From UBA1672 sp033851915 (GTDB lineage Bacteria; Pseudomonadota; Alphaproteobacteria; Micavibrionales; Micavibrionaceae), in contig JAWSVM010000003.1 of NCBI GenBank assembly GCA_033851915.1, positions 434,001-498,000 on the forward strand: a stretch of 64,000 bases of DNA, given 5' to 3'. Below the pieces are notes generated by a model. That model was not told the DNA's origin. It worked only from the letters and a program-made list of their open reading frames with translations, and did not search any database. Positions 36,513-44,184 of the stretch are shown here, piece by piece (the first letter of the stretch is position 1; each line of letters begins with the position of its first letter). A program made the translations under genes and the position numbers.

Positions 36513-36692
36513 ATGGCCGTACCAAAGAGAAAAACAACAAAGTCAAAGCGCAACATGCGTCGTGCACATGATTCACTTACTGTAGAAAACTGGGTAGAAG
36601 ACAGCACCACAGGTGAGCCTGTGCGTCGTCACCACGTTGATCTTAAAACCGGTATGTATAAAGGTCGTCAGGTTATAGAAGAGCGCGGTTAG
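36513..36692 (+). CDS. rpmF: 50S ribosomal protein L32
   Basis: A 59-residue basic protein starting MAVPKRKTTKSKRNMRRAHD, the exact L32 pattern, then VRRHHVDLKTGMYKGR. The zinc cysteines of some L32 proteins are absent, as usual in proteobacteria. A GGGA ribosome binding site lies upstream. A TATAAT box at 36431-36436 may serve its own promoter. The position between yceD and plsX is the conserved order. Confidence 0.96.
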   Translation: MAVPKRKTTKSKRNMRRAHDSLTVENWVEDSTTGEPVRRHHVDLKTGMYKGRQVIEERG

Positions 36693-36803
36693 TCGCTTTA
36701 TATTCTGACTCTTGTAATATCATCGTGTTTTATGCACCGTTCATTGTAACGGGTTCATTTTAGGCATAGCGCGTTTAAGATATTTTCGTTATATAGTATT
36801 TAT

Positions 36804-36842
36804 ATGGCCGATAAGCGTAGCTCTATTGGCCATGTTCTTTTT
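36804..36842 (+). other. Hairpin in the plsX leader
   Basis: ATGGCC (36804-36809) and GGCCAT (36828-36833) pair perfectly around an 18-base loop, followed by GTTCTTTTT, eight bases before the plsX ribosome binding site. It could be a weak terminator after rpmF, an attenuator, or a binding site; the T run is interrupted. Confidence 0.35.
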
Positions 36843-36862
36843 AATAGATAAGGCTTGTTCTT

Positions 36863-37945
36863 TTGTCTGACTCAAACTCTCCTGATATGATACGCATTGC
36901 AATTGATGCAATGGGCGGTGACTTCGGCCCCAAAGCGATAATTCCTGCTTTGGATATGGTTCTGAAGGGGCGTCCCGAAGTTCATTTTCTTGTCTATGGA
37001 GATGAAGCGAAGATAAAGAAGCATTTATCCAAATACACATCGCTAAGCCAGCACGTCACAGTTTTTCATACTGATAAAATGGTTCAAAATGACGATAAGC
37101 CATCTGCTGCTTTGCGTGCCAGCAAGGGATCAGGCATGCGTATGGCGATTGAAGCAGTCAAAAATGGTGAAGCCGAGGCCGTTGTCTCTGCGGGGAATAC
37201 CGGTGCACTCATGGCTATGGCGAAAATTGTTTTAAGAACAGTGCCGGGCATTCATCGCCCCGCTATTGCATCGGTAATGCCGGGTATTCATGGTGATACG
37301 ATTATGCTTGATTTAGGCGCGAATGTTTTGGTTGATGCCGATACATTGGTGCAATTTGCCGTTTTGGGGGCAGTGTTTGCGCGGGCAAATAAAACGCGTG
37401 ACCAGCAAAATGCACAAGATGATAAGCCGCCAACTGTTGGGCTGTTAAATATCGGCTCGGAAGAGACCAAGGGCCCTGAACATGTGCGTGAGGCAGGCGA
37501 GATACTCTCCCGCATTGACTTCCCTGGTGAATATAAAGGTTTTGTTGAGGGGAATGACATCACAAGAGGCACCGTTGATGTTATCGTGAGTGATGGCTAC
37601 GCGGGGAATATTTCTCTGAAAACGGCAGAAGGTGTTGGGCATCTTGTCAGGACATATCTAAAAGAATCATTCCAATCGAGCCTTCTTTCCAAAATTGGTG
37701 CTTTCTTTGCTTATTTTGCTTTAAAGAATTTGCGTCAGCGTATGGATCCACGTCGTTATAATGGTGGGGTATTCCTTGGGCTGAATGGCGTTTGCATCAA
37801 AAGCCACGGTGGGGCGGATGCTCTGGGTTTTTCCAGTGCAGTTATTTTGGCAGTGCGTTTGGCACGTCAGGGATATATTGAACAAATCGCACGCGATATC
37901 GGTCACTTAAGCGATCAGGAAAATTTTCTCTCGGAAGATCGCTAA
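36863..37945 (+). CDS. plsX: Phosphate acyltransferase PlsX
   Basis: Makes acyl-phosphate from acyl-ACP, the acyl donor for PlsY in phospholipid synthesis. The 360 residues show IAIDAMGGDFGPKAIIPA, SAGNTGALMA and FVEGNDITRGTVDVIVSDGY. The start is TTG: AAGG lies nine bases upstream, whereas the first ATG (36887) has none and would cut the N-terminus to the first strand. fabH follows after 22 bases, linking phospholipid and fatty-acid initiation. Confidence 0.95.
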   Translation: MSDSNSPDMIRIAIDAMGGDFGPKAIIPALDMVLKGRPEVHFLVYGDEAKIKKHLSKYTSLSQHVTVFHTDKMVQNDDKPSAALRASKGSGMRMAIEAVKNGEAEAVVSAGNTGALMAMAKIVLRTVPGIHRPAIASVMPGIHGDTIMLDLGANVLVDADTLVQFAVLGAVFARANKTRDQQNAQDDKPPTVGLLNIGSEETKGPEHVREAGEILSRIDFPGEYKGFVEGNDITRGTVDVIVSDGYAGNISLKTAEGVGHLVRTYLKESFQSSLLSKIGAFFAYFALKNLRQRMDPRRYNGGVFLGLNGVCIKSHGGADALGFSSAVILAVRLARQGYIEQIARDIGHLSDQENFLSEDR

Positions 37946-37967
37946 TACAAAAAGGGTTACTTAAATC

Positions 37968-38942
37968 ATGTCGACAAGGTCTCATATTCTTTCAACGGGT
38001 AGTTATCTTCCTGAAAAAATAATGACGAACCATGATTTATCGAAAATCGTTGATACATCGGATGAATGGATTTTTCAGCGCAGTGGGATAAAGTCGCGCA
38101 GGATCGCTGCGGATGATCAATCAACCTCGGATATGGCGATTAAGGCGGCAAAGGCGGCAATAGAGCGTGCTGGTATTCAGCCAAGCGATATTGATGGCAT
38201 TATTGTCGCAACGACAACGCCCGATCAGACCTTTCCATCTGTTGCTGTCAGTGTGCAGGCTGCTTTGGGCGTTCCTGTTGGTATTGCCTTTGATGTTCAG
38301 GCCGTGTGTACGGGATTTATTTATGCGCTGAGTGTTGCTGATAACTTTATTAAAGTTGGCCAGCTTAAGCGCGTGCTTGTGATTGGCGCGGAGAAGATGA
38401 GCTCGATTCTTAATTGGGAAGATCGTACAACCTGTGTTTTGTTCGGTGATGGTGCCGGCGCTGTTATTCTGGAAGCGCATGAAGGGGGGGGGGATGGCGA
38501 TGATACAGGCATTCTATCAACCCATCTCTACGCAAACGGAACGATGCGCGATTTGCTCTATACTGATGGCGGTGTGAGCACAACAGGCAACAGTGGGCAT
38601 ATCGTCATGCAGGGGCGGGAAGTCTTTAAACATGCTGTACGGCTTATGGCAGATGCAGTAAATGCGGCGCTTGATGCGAATAATTTATCGGCAGACCAAA
38701 TTGATTGGTTAGTGCCGCATCAGGCAAATTTGCGCATTATCGAGTCTACGGCCAAAAAACTCTCTATGCCGATGGAGCGCGTTATCGTAAGCGTAGAAGA
38801 GCATGGTAACACCTCTGCTGCGTCTATTCCTTTGGCATTTGATGGTGCTGTGCGCGATGGCAAAATCAAGAAGGGCGACCTTGTTCTCTTTGAAGCTCTG
38901 GGCGGCGGATTAACGTGGGGCTCTGCTCTCTTGCGCTTATAG
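37968..38942 (+). CDS. fabH: 3-oxoacyl-ACP synthase III
   Basis: Starts fatty-acid synthesis by condensing acetyl-CoA with malonyl-ACP. The 324 residues carry the catalytic triad Cys114 (DVQAVCTGF), His251 (PHQAN) and Asn281 (HGNTSAA). A run of ten G (38484-38493) encodes three glycines in a surface-like loop (EGGGDGDD), a slippage-prone site. Neighbours plsX and ihfA are the usual alphaproteobacterial ones. Confidence 0.96.
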   Translation: MSTRSHILSTGSYLPEKIMTNHDLSKIVDTSDEWIFQRSGIKSRRIAADDQSTSDMAIKAAKAAIERAGIQPSDIDGIIVATTTPDQTFPSVAVSVQAALGVPVGIAFDVQAVCTGFIYALSVADNFIKVGQLKRVLVIGAEKMSSILNWEDRTTCVLFGDGAGAVILEAHEGGGDGDDTGILSTHLYANGTMRDLLYTDGGVSTTGNSGHIVMQGREVFKHAVRLMADAVNAALDANNLSADQIDWLVPHQANLRIIESTAKKLSMPMERVIVSVEEHGNTSAASIPLAFDGAVRDGKIKKGDLVLFEALGGGLTWGSALLRL

Positions 38943-39009
38943 AACCTCAACACCTTCTTCTTACCTATTGAATTGAATCATTTTTTTGTGGTTATTCTTC
39001 TTATCGAGA

Positions 39010-39037
39010 TTGACGCGGGGATGAAGAATCATATACT
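39010..39037 (+). promoter_or_regulatory. Sigma-70-type promoter for ihfA
   Basis: TTGACG at 39010-39015 and TATACT at 39032-39037, spaced by 16 bases, with the ihfA ribosome binding site about 19 bases further on. It is one of the best promoter matches in the window. Confidence 0.65.
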
Positions 39038-39067
39038 CTCAATTTATACAATATGGAGTTATTTGGT

Positions 39068-39364
39068 ATGGAAAGTCGCACAGTGACCCGCGCGGATCTC
39101 GCGGAAGCCGTTTATGAAGAAGTTGGATTGTCTCGTAATGAGTCATCTGATTTGGTTGAATCTGTTTTGGATGAAGTGTCTAAAGCATTGATTAGCGGTG
39201 AAAATGTAAAGATTTCATCATTCGGGAGCTTCACTATCCGTGAAAAGGGGGAGCGTATTGGTCGTAACCCTAAAACGGGCGTTGAAGTTCCTATCTCACC
39301 AAGGAAAGTTTTGGTATTTAGGGCATCACATGTCTTAAAGGCGCGTGTAAACGAAGGTAAGTAA
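39068..39364 (+). CDS. ihfA: Integration host factor subunit alpha
   Basis: A 98-residue DNA-bending protein, heterodimer partner of IHF-beta. VTRADLAEAVYEEVGLSRNE, VKISSFGSFTIREK and GRNPKTGVEVPISPRKVLVF give the HU/IHF fold, with the arm proline in NPKTG. ATG 39068 is chosen over 39053 because GGAG (39056-39059) is correctly spaced for it. merR follows 42 bases on, the usual neighbour. Confidence 0.95.
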   Translation: MESRTVTRADLAEAVYEEVGLSRNESSDLVESVLDEVSKALISGENVKISSFGSFTIREKGERIGRNPKTGVEVPISPRKVLVFRASHVLKARVNEGK

Positions 39365-39406
39365 GTCGTTTATTAATAAGAATAATATTGGAAAGTAAGG
39401 TTTTAA

Positions 39407-39991
39407 ATGGGAACGCACGTGGAATCAGCAGAAGATTTATTTCAAAAGAAAAAAGATGCGGTCGCGCCTGATACATCTTCCTATGAGAATAAAAGTACGC
39501 GCCAAGCCGGAGCGGCTCAAAAAAGCGCACGCCCTCGCAAATCTGCAACAGCTTTCCGCACAATCAGTGAAGTTGCGAACGACCTTGGTGTACAACAACA
39601 TGTTTTGCGTTTTTGGGAAACCAAGTTTTCTCAAGTTAAGCCATTAAAACGTGGTGGTGGACGTCGTTATTATCGCCCTGAAGATATCAGTTTGCTGCAA
39701 GCGATCCATTGCTTGCTTTACGTTGAAGGTTACACGATTAAAGGTGTTCAGAAGCTGTTACGTGAAGTTGGGAAGAAGCAGATTGTTGCTAATTTCTCCG
39801 GTGATGCGTCAAAAGATCCTGCCGCGTCACGTCGTAGTACTGGTGTTTCTGCGCTGGATATTTCGGTTGAACAGCCTGCAGAAGCAGGAACAGAGGCAAA
39901 AGAAAGTTTAAGCGATCCACAACGTGATGCTTTAAAATCTGTATTGGCCGAGCTTAAAGAATTACGCGGAATGATAAAGAAGCGCGATTAG
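39407..39991 (+). CDS. MerR family transcriptional regulator
   Basis: 194 residues. After a basic, low-complexity start of about 45 residues, a MerR helix-turn-helix runs FRTISEVANDLGVQQHVLRF, then GGRRYYRPEDISLLQAI and the wing/dimer helix YTIKGVQKLLREVG. There are no sensing cysteines. The C-terminal part is acidic and ends in a coiled-coil-like helix. This gene next to ihfA is conserved in alphaproteobacteria. Its targets are unknown. Confidence 0.85.
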   Translation: MGTHVESAEDLFQKKKDAVAPDTSSYENKSTRQAGAAQKSARPRKSATAFRTISEVANDLGVQQHVLRFWETKFSQVKPLKRGGGRRYYRPEDISLLQAIHCLLYVEGYTIKGVQKLLREVGKKQIVANFSGDASKDPAASRRSTGVSALDISVEQPAEAGTEAKESLSDPQRDALKSVLAELKELRGMIKKRD

Positions 39992-40060
39992 ATCTATTTG
40001 GCATAAAATGTCGATTGATTTCTGTTTTCATATCCTTTAAAAATCACACAAATAATATGT

Positions 40061-40137
40061 CGGAGCGTAGCGCAGTCTGGTAGCGCACTCGCCTGGGGGG
40101 CGAGGGGGCGGAGGTTCAAATCCTCTCGTTCCGACCA
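40061..40137 (+). tRNA. tRNA-Pro (anticodon GGG)
   Basis: 77 bases with an encoded CCA end. The acceptor CGGAGCG/CGTTCCG pairs with one G-T. The anticodon stem CTCGC/GCGAG encloses loop CTGGGGG, giving anticodon GGG for CCC codons. The T loop GGTTCAAATCC is standard. Downstream lies an accessory-looking stretch, but I saw no second copy of the tRNA 3' end that would mark an attachment site. Confidence 0.96.
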
Positions 40138-40282
40138 TTATTTCTGGGGTATCTAAAATATCACCTTGGTAATTCACCATTTCCAGTCCGATTTGTGCTG
40201 ACCGGGGTACTATTTGCATAAATTTCAGAAAAGCTTTATAAAGGCGCATAAAATATTTATTATAATATAGAGGGTTAAGATC

Positions 40283-40663
40283 ATGGATTTAGGGTTTAGA
40301 GGATTGGGCAAACAGTTTACGAGTGCTCTTCAAGGGACTTGCGATAAAATTGGCGACGGCTGTGATTTTACATATAATACGATATTTGCAAGACAGAATG
40401 CTATGCGCGCGCAAACGACCTATGATAAAGCCCTTGAAGGAATTAAGTTTTTTCATAATGATCCTAGCTCGCCAGAAACATTCGATCCATCATCAGATGA
40501 AGGTAAAGCGATTATTCAAAAGGCTGCAGATAGGCTTGAGACCTCTCTTGAAATTGTTGCCGACACTTCTGCACGGTGGGACCCCGTCTACAAATATTTC
40601 ATTGGAGACCCAGAAGGCATGGATGGTCAGAAGCCTGATGATGACGGCGCATCGCCATCATAA
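40283..40663 (+). CDS. Hypothetical protein, unrecognised
   Basis: 126 residues, soluble, no signal peptide or membrane helix. GAGGG precedes the ATG at a normal distance, supporting translation. It has two cysteines near the N-terminus (TCDKIGDGCDF), a helical centre and a Pro/Asp-rich tail (GQKPDDDGASPS). No family recognised. It follows tRNA-Pro and precedes the SGNH/LamG gene, in the part of the window that looks least like conserved core. Confidence 0.55.
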   Translation: MDLGFRGLGKQFTSALQGTCDKIGDGCDFTYNTIFARQNAMRAQTTYDKALEGIKFFHNDPSSPETFDPSSDEGKAIIQKAADRLETSLEIVADTSARWDPVYKYFIGDPEGMDGQKPDDDGASPS

Positions 40664-40809
40664 AATCTGTTATTGATAAGCAGTATCATTGCTTTGATAT
40701 TAGCGTAAAACTTCATTCTTATCTAACTCATTAAAGTATAGCCCTGCCGTAAATAGACCTGTAATTAACCATAGGCAGCATAACTGAAAGTGAGTTAGGA
40801 TTTTATTCC

Positions 40810-40837
40810 TTTACATCCTCAGGTTTCTGTGTATTAT
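40810..40837 (+). promoter_or_regulatory. Sigma-70-type promoter upstream of the SGNH/LamG gene
   Basis: TTTACA at 40810-40815 and TATTAT at 40832-40837, separated by 16 bases, each one mismatch from consensus. The predicted start near 40844 would give a leader of about 100 bases containing the terminator at 40873. Confidence 0.5.
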
Positions 40838-40872
40838 AAAAAACAATCAACGCAATGATTCTATCATTTTTG

Positions 40873-40896
40873 GGTTCGCACTTAGCGAGCCTTTTT
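40873..40896 (+). terminator. Terminator-like hairpin in the leader of the SGNH/LamG gene
   Basis: GGTTCGC (40873-40879) pairs with GCGAGCC (40885-40891) with one G-T, loop ACTTA, then TTTTTCTTT. It lies 209 bases after the previous gene and 48 before the next start, so it could attenuate the next gene or end a long 3' tail or a small RNA. Confidence 0.6.
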
Positions 40897-40944
40897 CTTT
40901 GCGTGCATTTAATCACATCATCGTTAAAAGTTAAGGAATTCATC

Positions 40945-42411
40945 ATGTTAATGAAAATTGGCGGAATGGGCGGGGCACAACCCGCCGTTAGTAATAGCAG
41001 CGCACCAACGGCGCATTTGTTTTTGATTATAGGCAATAGCCATAGTATAGGGCGTGACGCTGCCTTGGGCGGAGATCTATTCCCCGCGAATGTCTGGCAA
41101 TGGACGCAGGGAAATGTATTGGCACAACCGGCTGCTGCGATGCTGGATCATATTGATGACGTAGCAACGGACTTTACACCTGATATCAGCTTCTCACAAG
41201 ATTATGCCGTTGCAAACCCTGCAGTAGATCGCATTGTTTTTGTTCCTCATGCCGGTGGTACAACAGGGTTTGTAACGGGTGAGTGGGCCTATACAGATAC
41301 GCCAAACCTTCTAAGTGCAGCGGTTACAAGATATAATGCGGCGTATGCTCAACTGGTTGGTGATGGCTTTGCGGTGACAGCGGCTGGTGTATTCTATCAT
41401 AATGCTAATCTGGATTATGATAGTTCTGATTACGATACCCATCAAAATGATATTGACGGCCTGATTGCGTATTTACGCGCAAATCTTATCGGTGGTGCAT
41501 CTGTTCCCCTTGTTATTGGCGGGGGTATGAACAATACACAGCTCAGTGTAAGAGTGACAAATGACGCATTGTTCCAAGCGAATTTGCTTGGCGCGGAATA
41601 CAGGAATGTAGGCGTTGCATCATATGACACTATTAATCCACGCTATGGCTACAGTGCAGGGCTTCCGGTTGGGCAATCGGATAGCATTCACGCAGACAGA
41701 GCGGGGGACATAATAAAGGGACATTTACGTTATAATGCGTTGTTACGCGCGGCTGTAAATACTGCGCCAAACGATCCATTCCAAAGCCTATCACGTTGGA
41801 CGAACTGGGATGCCTTTATAGATTTTCGCTCTGGTACAGGCAGGGATATGACGGGTAATGATAATCACACAACGCGAATTGGTGTTCCTTTGATCCGTTT
41901 TGACGCTGTTACAGAACAATTGGTTTATGATCGCCCCGGTGGGAGTGACCGTTATATGCGCGCAGGATCAACGTTAGGTGTGAGTTACACAAAGACTGTG
42001 TTTGTGAAATTTGATACCTTGGTGACCCAAGGCCTGATGATGGATAGCAACGGTGAGACGCGATTCTTCCTGTCTAATTCCGCCAATCAGGTTCGCGCCT
42101 ACCATTCTAGCTCCTCAGATCGTGTTAATTTTTCGCGGGGAGATCTAACTTCTGGCCAATATTACCTTATAACAGTAACCTATGATTCCGCTTCAACAAC
42201 AATGAAGATCTATCTGGATGGGGTATTGAAAGATACAAATACCAGTGTCGGTGTGCACAGCTTGTCAGGCGGTGAATATATTGGCGCACAGAACGGTGTG
42301 GCAGGCAATCCGCTGGATGGTGATATTATCTTCGCTGCTTATTCTGATGTCGTTTTTGATGGTTCTGCGGTTTCTGCCCTGAATACTGCCGCTCAAGAGC
42401 TTGTTGTTTAG
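40945..42411 (+). CDS. SGNH/SASA-type esterase fused to a LamG-like domain
   Basis: 488 residues from ATG 40945, which has AAGGA seven bases upstream; a longer frame from 40855 would run through the leader hairpin. Residues about 22-275 look like an SGNH or sialate-acetylesterase (SASA) hydrolase: Ser32 in LIIGNSHSIG, PHAGGTTG (101-108), and Asp246/His249 in SDSIH. From about 285 to the end is a concanavalin/LamG-like sandwich (YYLITVTYDSASTTMKIYLD). There is no signal peptide; the Gly/Met-rich start recalls phage tail proteins. It probably removes acyl groups from glycans; the substrate is unknown. Confidence 0.65.
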   Translation: MLMKIGGMGGAQPAVSNSSAPTAHLFLIIGNSHSIGRDAALGGDLFPANVWQWTQGNVLAQPAAAMLDHIDDVATDFTPDISFSQDYAVANPAVDRIVFVPHAGGTTGFVTGEWAYTDTPNLLSAAVTRYNAAYAQLVGDGFAVTAAGVFYHNANLDYDSSDYDTHQNDIDGLIAYLRANLIGGASVPLVIGGGMNNTQLSVRVTNDALFQANLLGAEYRNVGVASYDTINPRYGYSAGLPVGQSDSIHADRAGDIIKGHLRYNALLRAAVNTAPNDPFQSLSRWTNWDAFIDFRSGTGRDMTGNDNHTTRIGVPLIRFDAVTEQLVYDRPGGSDRYMRAGSTLGVSYTKTVFVKFDTLVTQGLMMDSNGETRFFLSNSANQVRAYHSSSSDRVNFSRGDLTSGQYYLITVTYDSASTTMKIYLDGVLKDTNTSVGVHSLSGGEYIGAQNGVAGNPLDGDIIFAAYSDVVFDGSAVSALNTAAQELVV

Positions 42412-42467
42412 TGTGTTGGTGTTATAGTACCCCGTGCATACCTTATTGTTTTTATTGAAAGAATTTG

Positions 42468-42496
42468 TTGACACTGCACGTTATATACTCCATAAA
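42468..42496 (+). promoter_or_regulatory. Probable promoter of rplM-rpsI
   Basis: A perfect TTGACA at 42468-42473 and, 17 bases on, CATAAA at 42491-42496. The gene starts 45 bases downstream. Confidence 0.5.
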
Positions 42497-42540
42497 GCCT
42501 CATCTTTTAAAATATAAAAGCAAATGAAAGTCTAATAGAG

Positions 42541-42999
42541 ATGAAAACATATTCTGCAAAACCTGCCGAGGTAGAGAAGAAGTGGATTATAATAGATGCA
42601 GAGGGCGTTGTTCTTGGTCGCCTTGCAAGTATTATAGCACTACGTCTTCGCGGCAAGCACAAGCCTGAATTCACACCACATGTGGATTGTGGCGATAACA
42701 TTATTGTCATTAACGCCGAGAAAGTACATTTGACTGGCCGTAAACGCGAAAAGTCAATTTTCTTCTGGCATACTGGTTATCCGGGCGGTATCAAGCAACG
42801 CACTAAAGGTCAGATCCTTGATGGTAAACACCCTGAGCGTGTTGTCCAAAAAGCTGTGGAGCGTATGCTTCCTAAAGGGCCTTTGGGACGTACAGTATTC
42901 AAAAATATGCGCGTATATGCCGGAACTGAACATCCGCATGAAGCACAAAAGCCGGAAGTTCTGGATGTTGCATCTATGAACCCGAAAAACAAAAGGTAG
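42541..42999 (+). CDS. rplM: 50S ribosomal protein L13
   Basis: 152 residues, usual length. KTYSAKPAEVEKKWIIIDAE, VLGRLASIIALRLRGKHKP and HTGYPGGIKQRT are the L13 pattern. It is cotranscribed with rpsI nine bases downstream, the standard pair. The start is the first ATG after the promoter; the spacer upstream is AT-rich and the ribosome binding site is weak. Confidence 0.97.
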   Translation: MKTYSAKPAEVEKKWIIIDAEGVVLGRLASIIALRLRGKHKPEFTPHVDCGDNIIVINAEKVHLTGRKREKSIFFWHTGYPGGIKQRTKGQILDGKHPERVVQKAVERMLPKGPLGRTVFKNMRVYAGTEHPHEAQKPEVLDVASMNPKNKR

Positions 43000-43008
43000 G
43001 GCATAATC

Positions 43009-43542
43009 ATGGCTGATAAAAAAGACGAAAAAATTACAGATCTTAAAGACATCGGTAGCGCCGTTGCAGAAACGAAAGTTGATGCGCCTGCTGCTGATAA
43101 AACTGAAGAAGCTGAAGTTACTGCTCCTGTTAAGAAAGAGCCAAAAATAGACAATTTAGGTCGTGCATATGCAACAGGTCGTCGTAAAGACGCGGTGGCA
43201 CGTGTATGGTTGAAAGTTGGTTCCGGTAAAGTCACCGTGAACGGTAAAGATCAAACTGATTACTTCACCCGCACAACTCACCGTTTGATTCTAAATCAAC
43301 CGTTCTTGGTTACAGACCGTGTTGGTAAATTTGACGTTATCTGTACTGTTAAAGGTGGTGGTCTATCCGGTCACGCTGGTGCGGTACGCCACGGTATTTC
43401 ACGTGCGCTTGAAAACTTCGAGCCAACATTACGTCCGCCTTTGAAAAAAGCCGGCATGATGACACGTGATGATCGTATTGTTGAACGTAAGAAAGTTGGT
43501 AAGCATAAAGCTCGTAGAACTAAGCAGTTCTCTAAACGTTAA
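43009..43542 (+). CDS. rpsI: 30S ribosomal protein S9, with N-terminal extension
   Basis: 177 residues. S9 proper starts near residue 51 (GRAYATGRRKDAVARVWLK) and ends in the conserved KARRTKQFSKR tail that reaches the P site. The first 50 residues are a Lys-, Asp- and Ala-rich extension, longer than in most bacteria; alphaproteobacteria often have some extension here. GTAGGG lies upstream of the ATG. A palindromic repeat and a terminator follow. Confidence 0.96.
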   Translation: MADKKDEKITDLKDIGSAVAETKVDAPAADKTEEAEVTAPVKKEPKIDNLGRAYATGRRKDAVARVWLKVGSGKVTVNGKDQTDYFTRTTHRLILNQPFLVTDRVGKFDVICTVKGGGLSGHAGAVRHGISRALENFEPTLRPPLKKAGMMTRDDRIVERKKVGKHKARRTKQFSKR

Positions 43543-43551
43543 TCGTTTCAC

Positions 43552-43615
43552 TGTGGTGTCGTCAGATTGCGGCTTACGTATTTCAAATACGCTGCGCCTT
43601 ATCTTTCTAACCACA
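43552..43615. repeat. Palindromic repeat element, copy 2
   Basis: The inner palindrome CGTATTTCAAATACG at 43577-43591 has 7-base arms. Short outer arms TGTGGT (43552-43557) and ACCACA (43610-43615) enclose it. The 24 bases from 43577 match copy 1 (27583-27606) at 20 positions, including AAATACGCT. Like copy 1, it lies just behind a coding sequence. Confidence 0.5.
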
Positions 43616-43652
43616 TTAAAATATAGCTGACTTAATATTATAAAGAATTCAG

Positions 43653-43689
43653 AACGTCCCTTTGGAGTATTTCCATTGGGGCGTTTTTT
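43653..43689 (+). terminator. Terminator of the rplM-rpsI operon
   Basis: AACGTCCC and GGGGCGTT pair over eight bases with one wobble. The loop itself holds a TGGA/TCCA stem. Six T follow (43684-43689). It lies 110 bases after the rpsI stop, after the repeat element. Confidence 0.8.
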
Positions 43690-43704
43690 CGTTATGCTGT
43701 TTTT

Positions 43705-44172
43705 ATGATGAACAAAATATTGAATTTATGCGCTGTTGTTGCGTTTTGCATGGTTCCTGTTTCGGCGCGGGCGGCGCAATGTAATCAGGGTGATTTGATG
43801 GTTGATTTCGTGCAGGTGCAAACCTTCGCGCCAGAGGATATGTATACCGCCAATATCATAGGCACACTTGATATGCCCAATCCGAATTATAGCTACACTC
43901 TTGAGTTTCCCTCGTCAAGCGCTGATTTTAAAGCCGGTACAATGCTACGCGGCGCGCTTAAGCTCTATGAAACCAATCCTGATATGATGAGTATTCAAGT
44001 CATCACCCCAATCACAATCGAAAATATGATTAAAATCCCGTTTGATGCCACAGGAATTTTTATTGATGTATCTAAGCCGTTCAGTGGCCAACCTGAATAT
44101 TTCATGGTGAAGTTCATTGAGAGCTTCAACGGCACAAAATCCCTATGTATGTCCCCTGAAATGTATAAATAG
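43705..44172 (+). CDS. Secreted hypothetical protein
   Basis: 155 residues with a clear signal peptide (MNKILNLCAVVAFCMVPVSARA, written here as about residues 2-23, cleaved before AQCNQG). The mature part is beta-rich, with two cysteines at its ends (AQCNQG and KSLCMSP) that could form a disulfide. Two adjacent ATG codons are possible starts, and neither has a good ribosome binding site. It starts 16 bases after a terminator. No family recognised. Confidence 0.6.
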   Translation: MMNKILNLCAVVAFCMVPVSARAAQCNQGDLMVDFVQVQTFAPEDMYTANIIGTLDMPNPNYSYTLEFPSSSADFKAGTMLRGALKLYETNPDMMSIQVITPITIENMIKIPFDATGIFIDVSKPFSGQPEYFMVKFIESFNGTKSLCMSPEMYK

Positions 44173-44184
44173 AAAAACAATAAT

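Noticed and set aside
40061..40137. tRNA-Pro as a proven phage attachment site.
   Set aside because: I found no integrase and no second copy of the tRNA 3' end downstream.
40803..41036. Minus-strand frame that begins like a lipoprotein (hydrophobic run ending LTAGC).
   Set aside because: It has no ribosome binding site, overlaps the clearly coding start of the SGNH/LamG gene, and its later part looks random.
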